NCBI GenBank assembly: GCA_016783455.1
Contig: JADHWN010000005.1
Location: forward strand, 1-64,000
Direction: 5' to 3'
From: Candidatus Bathyarchaeota archaeon
GTDB lineage: Archaea; Thermoproteota; Bathyarchaeia; TCS64
DNA length: 64,000 nt
The stretch's first letter is position 1; each line of letters opens with the position of its first letter. This document shows positions 43,086-51,543 of the stretch, piece by piece. The position numbers and the translations under genes were made by a program. Below the pieces are notes generated by a model. The model ran no database searches and was not told the DNA's origin. It worked only from the letters and a program-made list of their open reading frames with translations.

Positions 43086-45740
43086 ATGTCTGACATAGGA
43101 TACTCAGGTGTCATCCACCTCGTGGGCTTAGGTGGGGCGGGCACAAACATTGTCGAGTCTTTCCTGAAGAACGAGAAGACCATGGAGCTCCTCGAAAGCG
43201 GGGTGACGCGGCTCTCCCTCATGGCCCTGGACATCGCCGACCCAGATATCAAGAGCCTAGAGGAGGCACACAAGAAGGTTCTCGACGCGATGAAGAGGAA
43301 CGGGGTCCCCAGGGAGCGCCTCAGCCTCATCGCGAGGTCCATCAAGTTCCCGAGCGCCGAGGCGATGTTCGACTTCGTCCATCACAAGTTCAGCGAGCAC
43401 TTGGTCAACGAGGGGATCAGGGTCAAGGAGTACTACCCCTGGCTGCCCTCCACTGTGGCGATCCCCCCCCTGGCCGGAGGTGCGGGGCGGCGTAGGTCCC
43501 TCGCCAAGGCCATCTACAACCTTAACTACTACCAGCTGGGTATCATAAAGTCCCTCATCAACATGTACAAGGACCACGCCCTCTCGTCCATCAACGCCCC
43601 CATCATCCTCCTGCTCTTCGGATTGGGCGGAGGGACGGGGAGCGGGATCGTCTTCGACTTCGCCCGCCACCTCAGGAAGTCCGTGGGCTCAGGAGTGCCG
43701 ATCCTCGCACTGTGTGTGCTGCCCTGTGCGGGTGACGACCCACCGGCGAAGGGCTACTCGGCCTTCAACGCCATCAACGAGCTCACGGCTCTCCTCAACA
43801 GGGAGACCAACGAGAAGCTGGTGGAGAAGCTCGGCGAGGAGTACAGGAACCCCTTCAACTCCGTCCTCTTCCTTCCCCTGATGCCCGCATACTCCAAGAC
43901 CGGGAACATCATGCTCGCCCGGGACGAGATCGACCAGATGATCACGGAGATGATCTACGTCCTCATGGACTTCGACATGGCAGACCTCATGAGCGGCATA
44001 GGCACCGAGGTAGGCCTCCTCGACAACAGCATCCACACGCTGAGCATGGTGAAGGTCAACTACCCCGTCGACGCCTACGTCGACGCTTTCAAGTCCAAGC
44101 TGGAGGAGATGCAGCAGCTCTCCCAGATCCGGCGGGAGAAGCTCAACTTCCTGGAGATGATCAACAAGGTCCTCGGGGTGAAGTACGCGGAGGTCTCCAC
44201 CCTCTACAAGCAGTACCTCATCAGGACTAACAGCTATGTCGAGGACGAGTTCGAGGAGAAGCTGAGGAGCCTCATCTACGGGAGTCCCCGGTTCGACGAG
44301 GACTACAACCTCTACATCAGGGGCGTCCAGGACCAGATAAAGAGCTGGATAGATGACTCCATCCAGTTCATCTCCACGATCAAGGTCGTCGCCCAGGAGG
44401 GCACCATCGAGGACTCCATAATGAAGCTCACACTCCAGACTGACGAGTCCTCGAACCAGGACAGCCTGGAGGGTCTCATGAAGAACCTGATGAGGAACCA
44501 CTCCGAGTTCTCTGAGCTCAAGACAGCCCTCTTCGAGCGCCTGCAGCAGCTAGTACCCAGCTCACAGCTACTAAGCGTGAGGCAGAAGAAGCTCGTGGAG
44601 GACTTCATGACCCTCGCCGACGTCACGGAGAAGGTCCTCGACATCCTCAGGTTCTACAACGAGACGAGGCACCTCACCGACGCCATGATTCGGCGCTACG
44701 AGATCCTGCCCGAGGACGAGTTCCCGCCCATAAACTTCCAGGACTTCAAGGCCGAGCTGACGACGCTCTACCACCTACTCCAGCTCATGGTGAAGCACGC
44801 CTCCGACGAGGTGAAGATGATCGACGAGCACCTCACCTACCTCCAAGCCATCGTCGGCAAGTTCAGAGGCCGCAAGGAGACCATGGAGAACGAGCTCTAC
44901 AGGCTCGAGGAGAGGCAGAAGCGGAAGGAGTTCGACAAGCAGAAGTACGAGAAGGAGTCGGGGGGCTTCTTCAGGTTCGGGAAGAAGAGGTACGCCAAGG
45001 AGAAGCTCAACGAGGTGGAGAGGGAGCTCCGGGTGATAAACGAGGAGATGCTGACCACCAATGAAGAGATCGGGAAGACCGACGTCGTCACAGACCTCTA
45101 CAACGACCTCCTGAAGAACCTCGAGGTCACCTCGGACTACAGGAAGAAGCTGAACATCGTCCTCGACCTCAACAAGGAGTACCAGAGGCTGTTCTCAGAG
45201 ATCATCAAGCCCAAGAGGTTCTACGAGAGGACGACGGAGTTGACCCAGGACGAGCAGGTGAAGATCATCTACAAGATCCTCGCGGAGCAGGAGGAGGCCC
45301 TGAGCAGGGAGGGGATCCTCAGGGAGATCCTGGACGTAGAGCACTTCAAGGACTACATGAGGAGCGTCGTCAGGGTCTACCGCACACCCAACATCATGGG
45401 CCTCAAGTCCAGCTTCAGGTCCGACTACCTCTGGGTAACCGTGCAGACCCCCCCAGGACTCTGGGACTCCGACCTCACCCAGGAGCTCTACACAGCCTTG
45501 GCCGGATACGTAACGGGGGACGTCTCGAAGACGATCACCGTGAGGGAGGTCAACGCCAGGGACCCATGGGTGATAAGGGTCGTCGTCGTGGGAGGCAGGA
45601 GCCGCGTGGAGGACCTGGCGACCTTCGACGAGATGGAGCGTCTCAACAGGAAGGCCTCGGACTTCGAGAAGGGGCTCTCCAAGTCGTTCCTGATAGAGCA
45701 CAAGGCCTCACTGAAGGAGATCCTGAAGAAGGACTACTAG
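43086..45740 (+). CDS. tubulin/FtsZ-superfamily GTPase with long coiled-coil tail (Tubulin_2-like)
   Basis: This 884-residue protein has an N-terminal tubulin/FtsZ GTPase domain. The first nucleotide loop is LVGLGGAGTN (residues 12-21), the tubulin signature GGGTGSG is at 181-187 and a T7 synergy loop DFDMADL at 295-301 keeps the catalytic Asp residues. Sequence is far from FtsZ, CetZ and tubulin; it fits the Tubulin_2/FtsZ-like families linked to membrane remodelling. Residues about 330-790 are mostly helical with strong coiled coil (600-690, many Lys/Glu). The last 90 residues form an alpha/beta part (YLWVTVQTPPGLW, PWVIRVVVVGG) resembling the FtsZ C-terminal subdomain. It immediately follows a membrane-protein gene, with GGAGG before its ATG. 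Confidence 0.88.
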   Translation: MSDIGYSGVIHLVGLGGAGTNIVESFLKNEKTMELLESGVTRLSLMALDIADPDIKSLEEAHKKVLDAMKRNGVPRERLSLIARSIKFPSAEAMFDFVHHKFSEHLVNEGIRVKEYYPWLPSTVAIPPLAGGAGRRRSLAKAIYNLNYYQLGIIKSLINMYKDHALSSINAPIILLLFGLGGGTGSGIVFDFARHLRKSVGSGVPILALCVLPCAGDDPPAKGYSAFNAINELTALLNRETNEKLVEKLGEEYRNPFNSVLFLPLMPAYSKTGNIMLARDEIDQMITEMIYVLMDFDMADLMSGIGTEVGLLDNSIHTLSMVKVNYPVDAYVDAFKSKLEEMQQLSQIRREKLNFLEMINKVLGVKYAEVSTLYKQYLIRTNSYVEDEFEEKLRSLIYGSPRFDEDYNLYIRGVQDQIKSWIDDSIQFISTIKVVAQEGTIEDSIMKLTLQTDESSNQDSLEGLMKNLMRNHSEFSELKTALFERLQQLVPSSQLLSVRQKKLVEDFMTLADVTEKVLDILRFYNETRHLTDAMIRRYEILPEDEFPPINFQDFKAELTTLYHLLQLMVKHASDEVKMIDEHLTYLQAIVGKFRGRKETMENELYRLEERQKRKEFDKQKYEKESGGFFRFGKKRYAKEKLNEVERELRVINEEMLTTNEEIGKTDVVTDLYNDLLKNLEVTSDYRKKLNIVLDLNKEYQRLFSEIIKPKRFYERTTELTQDEQVKIIYKILAEQEEALSREGILREILDVEHFKDYMRSVVRVYRTPNIMGLKSSFRSDYLWVTVQTPPGLWDSDLTQELYTALAGYVTGDVSKTITVREVNARDPWVIRVVVVGGRSRVEDLATFDEMERLNRKASDFEKGLSKSFLIEHKASLKEILKKDY

Positions 45741-46888
45741 AACTCCTCTATCTTCCTCTGCGTGTTATCAAGCAGGGTCTTCCTTATCTTCCCCCAGATC
45801 TCCTTCTCGTAGAGCTCGTGCTCGACGATGAGGGTGCTGAACCTGGAGATACGCTTATCCATCGTCTCGAAGAGGTGCCCCGTCTCGAAGCCCCCAACGA
45901 GGACGACGACGTCGATCCTGTCGCCGTGCTCCTCAACGTAGACTGGCTCGCAGATCAACGGGGCGTTGAGGTCAGCCACATCCTTGAGCCAGCTATTGAC
46001 CTCAAGCTCGATGTAGCCCTTGGGGAGCTGATACTGGAGCCTGAGGGGAGCCCTAACTAGGACGTAGACGAACTGGGCGGTGGAGAGGTCGAAGTCCAGG
46101 AGGGGCTGCTCAAGGGTTATGTCAAGGATGTTCCTCAGGCTCTCGTAGATTTCGAGGCTAGCACCCGCCGCCATGAGGGCGGTGAACATGTCCACCTTGA
46201 ACGAGTTGGACTGCTTCACTAGGTCCCGTATCAGGCCCCTCTTGTCAAGGAACAGCTCGACGAGGAAGTCTACAATATCCCCATTGGAGAGTCGCCCCCC
46301 TCCCCTGTTGACCCCTATGAACTGGCTCAGCCGGGTGTTGTCGAGGAGGATGATGGGTCCGGTCTCCGCGCCGAGGAGAAGCCCCAGGGATGAGAAGGCG
46401 TTGAAGAGGGCGTCCGAGCTGTAGTCCATGGACGGGAAGACGGCTAGAAATACGGCGTTCTTCTTGTCTCTCACCAGCTTCGAGTTGAGTGTGGGCAGGA
46501 CACCTGCCGTGACGCCGTCCGAGAGGGAGCCCGATATCACGATCTCGTCGTGGTAGTCGAAGATCGTCTCATCGAGAGACTTTGTAAATTCCCCGTTTCC
46601 ATCGATGTAGGAGTGGATGTCGAACCAGTAGTGGGGCTCGAAGACCGTGTCAAACATGAGGGTTGAGGCCGGATCAGGGGTTATCTCAACGGTTTTAAGG
46701 TCTAACTCCTTCCTATGGAGTATGTGGAGGAGTGTGGGCGTGTCAATACCATTGAAGCGCTTGGGGTTCCTCAACGCTTTAAAGGCGAACTGACCCACAG
46801 TTAATGCCAACTGGCTTGGGAGAACTGGGTTGATGCGGTCGATATGGGTCCTTATCTGCTTCAGGACGTCGAATCCGGACTCGGTCAT
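45737..46888 (-). CDS. degenerate tubulin/FtsZ-like protein (predicted, GTP loop lost)
   Basis: This 383-residue protein appears to follow the FtsZ fold order but with lost nucleotide motifs. LALTVGQFAFKAL stands where the first glycine loop would be. GSLSDGVTAGVLPTLNSKL replaces the tubulin signature. Next comes FLAVFPS...FNAFSSLGLLL and IILLDNTRL, as in FtsZ's strand plus NDRL loop. FKVDMFTALMAAG is placed like T7, and a C-terminal half ends in DRIDVVVLVGGF. It may be a catalytically dead partner of the GTPase it converges on, overlapping by four bases. The ATG at 46888 is chosen because the upstream extension overlaps the divergent gene. Fold assignment is inference. Confidence 0.6.
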   Translation of the reverse strand: MTESGFDVLKQIRTHIDRINPVLPSQLALTVGQFAFKALRNPKRFNGIDTPTLLHILHRKELDLKTVEITPDPASTLMFDTVFEPHYWFDIHSYIDGNGEFTKSLDETIFDYHDEIVISGSLSDGVTAGVLPTLNSKLVRDKKNAVFLAVFPSMDYSSDALFNAFSSLGLLLGAETGPIILLDNTRLSQFIGVNRGGGRLSNGDIVDFLVELFLDKRGLIRDLVKQSNSFKVDMFTALMAAGASLEIYESLRNILDITLEQPLLDFDLSTAQFVYVLVRAPLRLQYQLPKGYIELEVNSWLKDVADLNAPLICEPVYVEEHGDRIDVVVLVGGFETGHLFETMDKRISRFSTLIVEHELYEKEIWGKIRKTLLDNTQRKIEEF

Positions 46889-46939
46889 CTGGGGATAAGA
46901 AAAGGATTGGGAACTTAATATAAAAGGTGCGTTTCGGTC
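46889..46939. promoter_or_regulatory. 51-base divergent promoter of tubulin cluster
   Basis: The two divergent genes are only 51 bases apart, sharing an AT-rich core at about 46913-46926 (CTTAATATAAAAGG) that can read as a TATA element in both directions. Transcripts would have almost no leader. Close sharing suggests matched expression of the degenerate tubulin and the polytopic membrane protein. Confidence 0.5.
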
Positions 46940-49270
46940 ATGAGCATCACTTTCCTGAACGATGAGAGCTTCACGGACCAGACCGGTCGCGCGATAACCA
47001 TCCTCGTGACAGCTATTAGCATGGCCCTCTCCTTCACCCTGATACCCCTCCTCCCGAAGCCGTTGCCTGTTATCGTCGCCCTCCTCGTCGCCTACCTTGT
47101 CTATAGGGACCCGCCGATGGGGGCCTTCGTGGGTAGCATGATCATAGCCTTTGGGGTGTTCTACCACCTCTCAAGGATCGGGTTCTTCCTCCTCTTCCCC
47201 CCGCCGTGGGTCCGCATGCTCGTCATGGTGGTGCTCCTCCTCCCCTTCTTTCTCGTCTCCACGCAGCTGTTCACCAACATCGCCATCATCTCAATGGACA
47301 TAGGCATACTCGCCGTCTCCCTCCTATTCTTCAAGTCGACGTACTACCTCGCAATTCCCATCATCCTCGTCTTCGCCACGATCTACCGGAAGCGGGGTCT
47401 CATCGTCACCTTCTCCTACTACCTCTTCATCTCGCTCCCCCTCCAGGTCATGCAGTACCTGAAGACGTTTCAGGTGGGGATGGTACCGCCCCTCTACACC
47501 CCTCTCGACGTCATATTTACGGACATCCAGCAGGCTATGGAGCAGGTCAGCCTCGAGGAGATCCAGAAGATCCTTGGTGTGATAATGAGGCAGATACTGA
47601 TGCTCAACGGGAACGGGGGGGATCTCCAGCCCGCCCTCAGTAGCTACGTCAACTCGTTCCCGGGGATGATCTTCTTCATACTTATCATCTCGGCTCTCAT
47701 CTCCGTAGCTGCCCTTTTAACGCTGAAGCTCCCGGAGCCCCTGAAGAGGAGCAGGCTCCCGAGGAGGTATATGGACACGCTTATCTACGTCATACCAGTG
47801 GGTGTCGCCATCTTCACGAACATGGTCTTCTTCGTCCTCCTTGACATCCTCCAGGGACCCCTGGCGTTCCAGGCGAGCGTGGATCCTACGATACTCATGC
47901 TCTCAACGAGCTTCACCCTCTTCCTCTCGGCCCCCGTCTCCCTGTCAAAGTACATCGTCGACCTGAGGGATGTATTGGCAGATCGGAAGGCTGAGCTGAA
48001 GAACAGGGCCGAGTCCCTCCTCGAGGAGGTGGACCACTACATATGGCTGATGAACCTGCTGGGAGACCCCATTCCCCAGGGCTTCATCTCACTCCACACC
48101 CGGATGCTCATAGTCGCCGACGAGCTGAAGGACACGATCGCCCTCTCCTCCGATGGCCCCTCGACCCTCAAGGAGGTGGACCCCCTCATGAGAAGGGTGT
48201 TCACCCATCTCCAGGATGAGGTCTCCAACTTCAGGTGGCAGCTCGACATCGCCCTTGACGACTATTACATCAAGATCAAGTTCGAGTTCCTCGAGTCTGC
48301 CAGGGAGATACGTGAGCTAGGACTGGAGGTGGAGCTACCCGAGATACGTGATCCTCCCAAGGACGCACCTCTGGAGGAGAAGGTCGAGAGCATACTGTGG
48401 GTGATGGACGCCGGGGGCAATCTGGTGGACAAGCTCATCTCCACATCGGACAAGATCTACGAGATCATCTGCTCCCTCTTTGAGCCCTCCCTCCCGGGGG
48501 TGAGCCCCATCATCCAGATCTCCAAGGAGAAGCAGGAGAGCGACGAGCCCTGGGTCATCATAGAGGCCATCCTCGCCTCCCTCAGGAACTGGGAGAAGCA
48601 GTACTCCGCTGAGATAATGCGGTCCACGAAGCCCATACAGGACTCCGTGGAAGCCGTCATCGAGCTCAGGAAGAGGGAGGGAGCCCTCCTGCCCATCCTC
48701 GGCGACAGGTTCACCCTCATCAGCGACCTGGCTGGGAAGCTCGAGGTCAGGGATTTCGGTAGAGAGGACGACCTGAAGGTGCTCAGGGTCATCCTCATCA
48801 GGGACACCATCTTCTCCACCGTGGACGTCGTGGCCAGGGTTGTGGGGGTTCTCTACGATCACCTGAGGGAGCTGGAGGCCGACATCGACTCCCTGATGCC
48901 CATGGAGGACTATGAGTGGAACAAGAACCTCACCCTCCTCGACAGGATGAACACGAGCCTCGGGGTCATAAACCACTACGAGAGCCACGAGATCAACGAG
49001 ATCATCAGCCACCTCTACAGGGTGCTCAGCTACATAGACGAGGCTGTGGACACGGTGCAGTACTACAACGAGAGGAAGGAGCTCCTGCTCAACTACCGCA
49101 TTCTGGAGAAGAAGATTGGGCGCATACTCGCGGATAACGATCAGGTGAGCCTGGATGACCTCGGCGTCTCGGAGAAGTTCGGCAGGGAGTACCTGAAGCT
49201 CTACCTCCGAGGGCATTACACTGAGATCCCCCTGGAAGAGGTCGGGAGCTCCCTGAGGAGGGTTAGCTAG
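46940..49270 (+). CDS. polytopic membrane protein with long cytoplasmic helical tail
   Basis: This 776-residue protein has about 10 membrane helices within residues 15-330, e.g. LLVAYLVYRDPPMGAFVGSM and VLLLPFFLVSTQLF. A tail of about 440 residues, largely helical and charged (about 330-776), follows. I recognise no family. The tail length and coiled-coil character resemble those of the tubulin-like protein, and the gene overlaps the PH-like gene by one base. It could be the membrane receptor for the filament. Confidence 0.75.
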   Translation: MSITFLNDESFTDQTGRAITILVTAISMALSFTLIPLLPKPLPVIVALLVAYLVYRDPPMGAFVGSMIIAFGVFYHLSRIGFFLLFPPPWVRMLVMVVLLLPFFLVSTQLFTNIAIISMDIGILAVSLLFFKSTYYLAIPIILVFATIYRKRGLIVTFSYYLFISLPLQVMQYLKTFQVGMVPPLYTPLDVIFTDIQQAMEQVSLEEIQKILGVIMRQILMLNGNGGDLQPALSSYVNSFPGMIFFILIISALISVAALLTLKLPEPLKRSRLPRRYMDTLIYVIPVGVAIFTNMVFFVLLDILQGPLAFQASVDPTILMLSTSFTLFLSAPVSLSKYIVDLRDVLADRKAELKNRAESLLEEVDHYIWLMNLLGDPIPQGFISLHTRMLIVADELKDTIALSSDGPSTLKEVDPLMRRVFTHLQDEVSNFRWQLDIALDDYYIKIKFEFLESAREIRELGLEVELPEIRDPPKDAPLEEKVESILWVMDAGGNLVDKLISTSDKIYEIICSLFEPSLPGVSPIIQISKEKQESDEPWVIIEAILASLRNWEKQYSAEIMRSTKPIQDSVEAVIELRKREGALLPILGDRFTLISDLAGKLEVRDFGREDDLKVLRVILIRDTIFSTVDVVARVVGVLYDHLRELEADIDSLMPMEDYEWNKNLTLLDRMNTSLGVINHYESHEINEIISHLYRVLSYIDEAVDTVQYYNERKELLLNYRILEKKIGRILADNDQVSLDDLGVSEKFGREYLKLYLRGHYTEIPLEEVGSSLRRVS

Positions 49271-50187
49271 TGGACAAGATCAAGGGTAAGCTGAGGAGCG
49301 GTCAACGGGCTTACATTGAGCTCAAGGACGGCTCCGTCAACGTCTCCATGGAGCGGGGGCTCATCATGAAGAGCCTCGTGGTCCACAGGGAGCTCCCGCT
49401 ATCCGAGATCACACACGTGACGCTTGAGAAGGACAGCTCCCCCCGGAGTAGGAATCATCACCTGACCCTTGTGTACGGTGAGGGTGAGGAGGAGGTCTTC
49501 TCCTCGACCGAGGACGAGCCTCTTGAAGCCCTCCGGTCCCAGATAGCGGCTGACCTGGAGCGGCGGAGGGCTGAGCGTGAGAGGGAGGAGGCCGAGAGGA
49601 GGCGGGTCTGGGAGGCACATGTCCACCAGATATCCCTCATGCTGGACCTCATGGAGGAGGTCTTCCTCATGCTAGAGGGGCTGCAGGGATGGGTCGAGTG
49701 GACGGGTATCGGGGGCCACCTTGTACAGCTTGAGCACGTCATCGGGGAGATGAGGGAGATAGAGGTCCTGGCGCCTCTGAAGTACGACCTCCAGGGCCTC
49801 AATACAGCCGTGAGGAGGAGGCTCCCCGGGGCGATCAGGGAGGAGTGCTTCGCGGTCCTCACAGTCCTCAGGCAGGACATAGAGCGGCTCTCCAAGTCCG
49901 ATGAGTCCTCCATGGGCTTCGACCTAAGGCTCTACGAGCGGTTCGTGGGCGCCTACTTCCTCCTCTGGGATATCAACCTCTCGGAGTTCCTGGGAGAGCC
50001 AGCTGAGAGGGCGGAGGTCATCGAGTTGAACACCTTCCTTGAGAGGCTGAGCAGCCTAGAGGTCAACGGGGAGGCAGAGGTGCCTCGATTCCCCGATCTA
50101 ACCGAGATCGATGTCCTCGGCCCTAAGATCAAAGATATCCGGGGTGCAATCCAGTTCCATCTACACGCCCTCTTAGACGGAATATGA
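49270..50187 (+). CDS. PH-like N-terminal domain, coiled-coil protein
   Basis: This 305-residue protein starts at a GTG overlapping the previous stop. Residues about 1-90 form a beta-rich module (QRAYIELKDGSVNVSMERG, LPLSEITHVTLEKD, HLTLVYGEGEEEVF) typical of bacterial/archaeal PH-like domains that bind lipid or protein. A charged helix (about 92-118, RRRAEREREEAERRR) and a helical C-terminal domain follow. No signal peptide or membrane helix is present. It is the last gene of the tubulin cluster and a likely peripheral adaptor at the membrane; that role is inference. Confidence 0.7.
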   Translation: MDKIKGKLRSGQRAYIELKDGSVNVSMERGLIMKSLVVHRELPLSEITHVTLEKDSSPRSRNHHLTLVYGEGEEEVFSSTEDEPLEALRSQIAADLERRRAEREREEAERRRVWEAHVHQISLMLDLMEEVFLMLEGLQGWVEWTGIGGHLVQLEHVIGEMREIEVLAPLKYDLQGLNTAVRRRLPGAIREECFAVLTVLRQDIERLSKSDESSMGFDLRLYERFVGAYFLLWDINLSEFLGEPAERAEVIELNTFLERLSSLEVNGEAEVPRFPDLTEIDVLGPKIKDIRGAIQFHLHALLDGI

Positions 50188-50271
50188 TACCCAGATGCTG
50201 AGCTAAGGGTCTGCATTCAGGTATCTTCATATAGTCTGAGGTCTCTCCCGTCAGATATTTGAGGTTCAACG

Positions 50272-51471
50272 ATGGCGGGCACAGCTGGTACCAAGAAGAC
50301 GTCGATTCTCACTTACGGGCTCTTCGTCATGACCCTCACCCACACTCTCACCCACGTCTTCGGTAGGCTCTACACCGCTACGTTCCCAATCATCCGAGAG
50401 GAGTTCCTCCTGACGAGCTGGCAGCTGGGCATGATAGCCGCAATCCCTCCGCTCTGTCAGGCAGTCCTCTCTATTCCGGTTGGGCTCCTATGTGATAGGA
50501 TCGGGTCCAAGAGGATGCTCCTGATAAGCATGCTCTTCGCCGCGGCGGGGAGCCTCCTCGCCGCTACCGCTGCGAATCCCATAATGCTCGTCGTAGCTAT
50601 AAGCCTGGTCTACCTGAACACGACGTTCTACCATCCGGCCTCGTACAGCTTCACTACCCGTCTCTTTTCGGGGGAGAATAGGCCGAGGGCGTTGGGGATC
50701 CATGGTGCCGGCGGTACGTTTGGGATGGCCCTCGGACCCTTGACATTGAGCATCTTTCTGGGGTACCTGGGCCTGACCTGGAGGAACGTCTACCTTTTCT
50801 GGGCGATACCGATTATCCTGGGGACCTTTCTGGTCATGCGGGTGGACTACGGAGAGGTCGAGGAGGTAGAGGTCAGTAGAACGGAGGAGAGGGGCAGCTC
50901 GGGGGACGCCACTTCGCTCATCACGCCGGCGCTCCTGACCTTCCTGGTCTACACTGCCACGCGCACAATGGCTATGCAGATGATAAGCCCCTTCATGCCC
51001 ATCTACATGGTGGACGAGAAGGGCTTCACCGTGAACCAGATGGGCTTCCTCTACAGCAGCCTCTCTATATCAGGGCTTATCTCTGCCCCCCTCGGGGGCG
51101 TCTTCGCGTCGAGGTTCGGCTCTAAGAGGTGGCTGACCACGACCATCACCCTCAGCACCGTCTTGCTGGGGCTGGTGGCAGTTGCCCCTGGAGGCTGGCC
51201 CTTCGTGGTCGCCTACCTAGTGTACGGCTTCTCCGGGACCCTTGGGATGGCGGCGAGGTCCGATATCATTGCACGGCTCACGCCGCGGAACCAGAGGGGT
51301 ATGGGGTACTCCCTCCTCTTCCTGCCTGGGAGCATAATGGGGGCGATCTCACCGCTGTTCTCCGCGAAGTTGATCGAGGTTCTGGGATTCTCTCAGCTGT
51401 TCCCCATTGCGATCGGTATATCGATCGTGAGCATCCTCATTCTCGTCTTCGCGATAAAGGAGCGACACTAG
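50272..51471 (+). CDS. MFS transporter
   Basis: This 399-residue major facilitator protein has about 12 helices, the loop motif GLLCDRIGSKRM and a second-half counterpart GGVFASRFGSKRW. HTLTHVFGRLYTATFPIIREEF in TM1 and PASYSFTTRLF recall the Fsr/NNP-like or sugar-phosphate branch, but the substrate is unknown. It is less related to the other MFS genes of the window. The ATG at 50272 follows a TTTGAGG ribosome-binding site. Confidence 0.88.
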   Translation: MAGTAGTKKTSILTYGLFVMTLTHTLTHVFGRLYTATFPIIREEFLLTSWQLGMIAAIPPLCQAVLSIPVGLLCDRIGSKRMLLISMLFAAAGSLLAATAANPIMLVVAISLVYLNTTFYHPASYSFTTRLFSGENRPRALGIHGAGGTFGMALGPLTLSIFLGYLGLTWRNVYLFWAIPIILGTFLVMRVDYGEVEEVEVSRTEERGSSGDATSLITPALLTFLVYTATRTMAMQMISPFMPIYMVDEKGFTVNQMGFLYSSLSISGLISAPLGGVFASRFGSKRWLTTTITLSTVLLGLVAVAPGGWPFVVAYLVYGFSGTLGMAARSDIIARLTPRNQRGMGYSLLFLPGSIMGAISPLFSAKLIEVLGFSQLFPIAIGISIVSILILVFAIKERH

Positions 51472-51543
51472 ATACTGAACCCAAAATATCGAGTCGTTCC
51501 CAAATTTCTTTAAGGGCATCTCTGCCCCTGTTATTGGATTGAC

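Noticed and set aside
43086-45740. Cell-division FtsZ or CetZ
   Set aside because: It is about twice the length, carries a long coiled-coil tail and keeps only the core GTPase motifs, so it belongs to a more distant branch.
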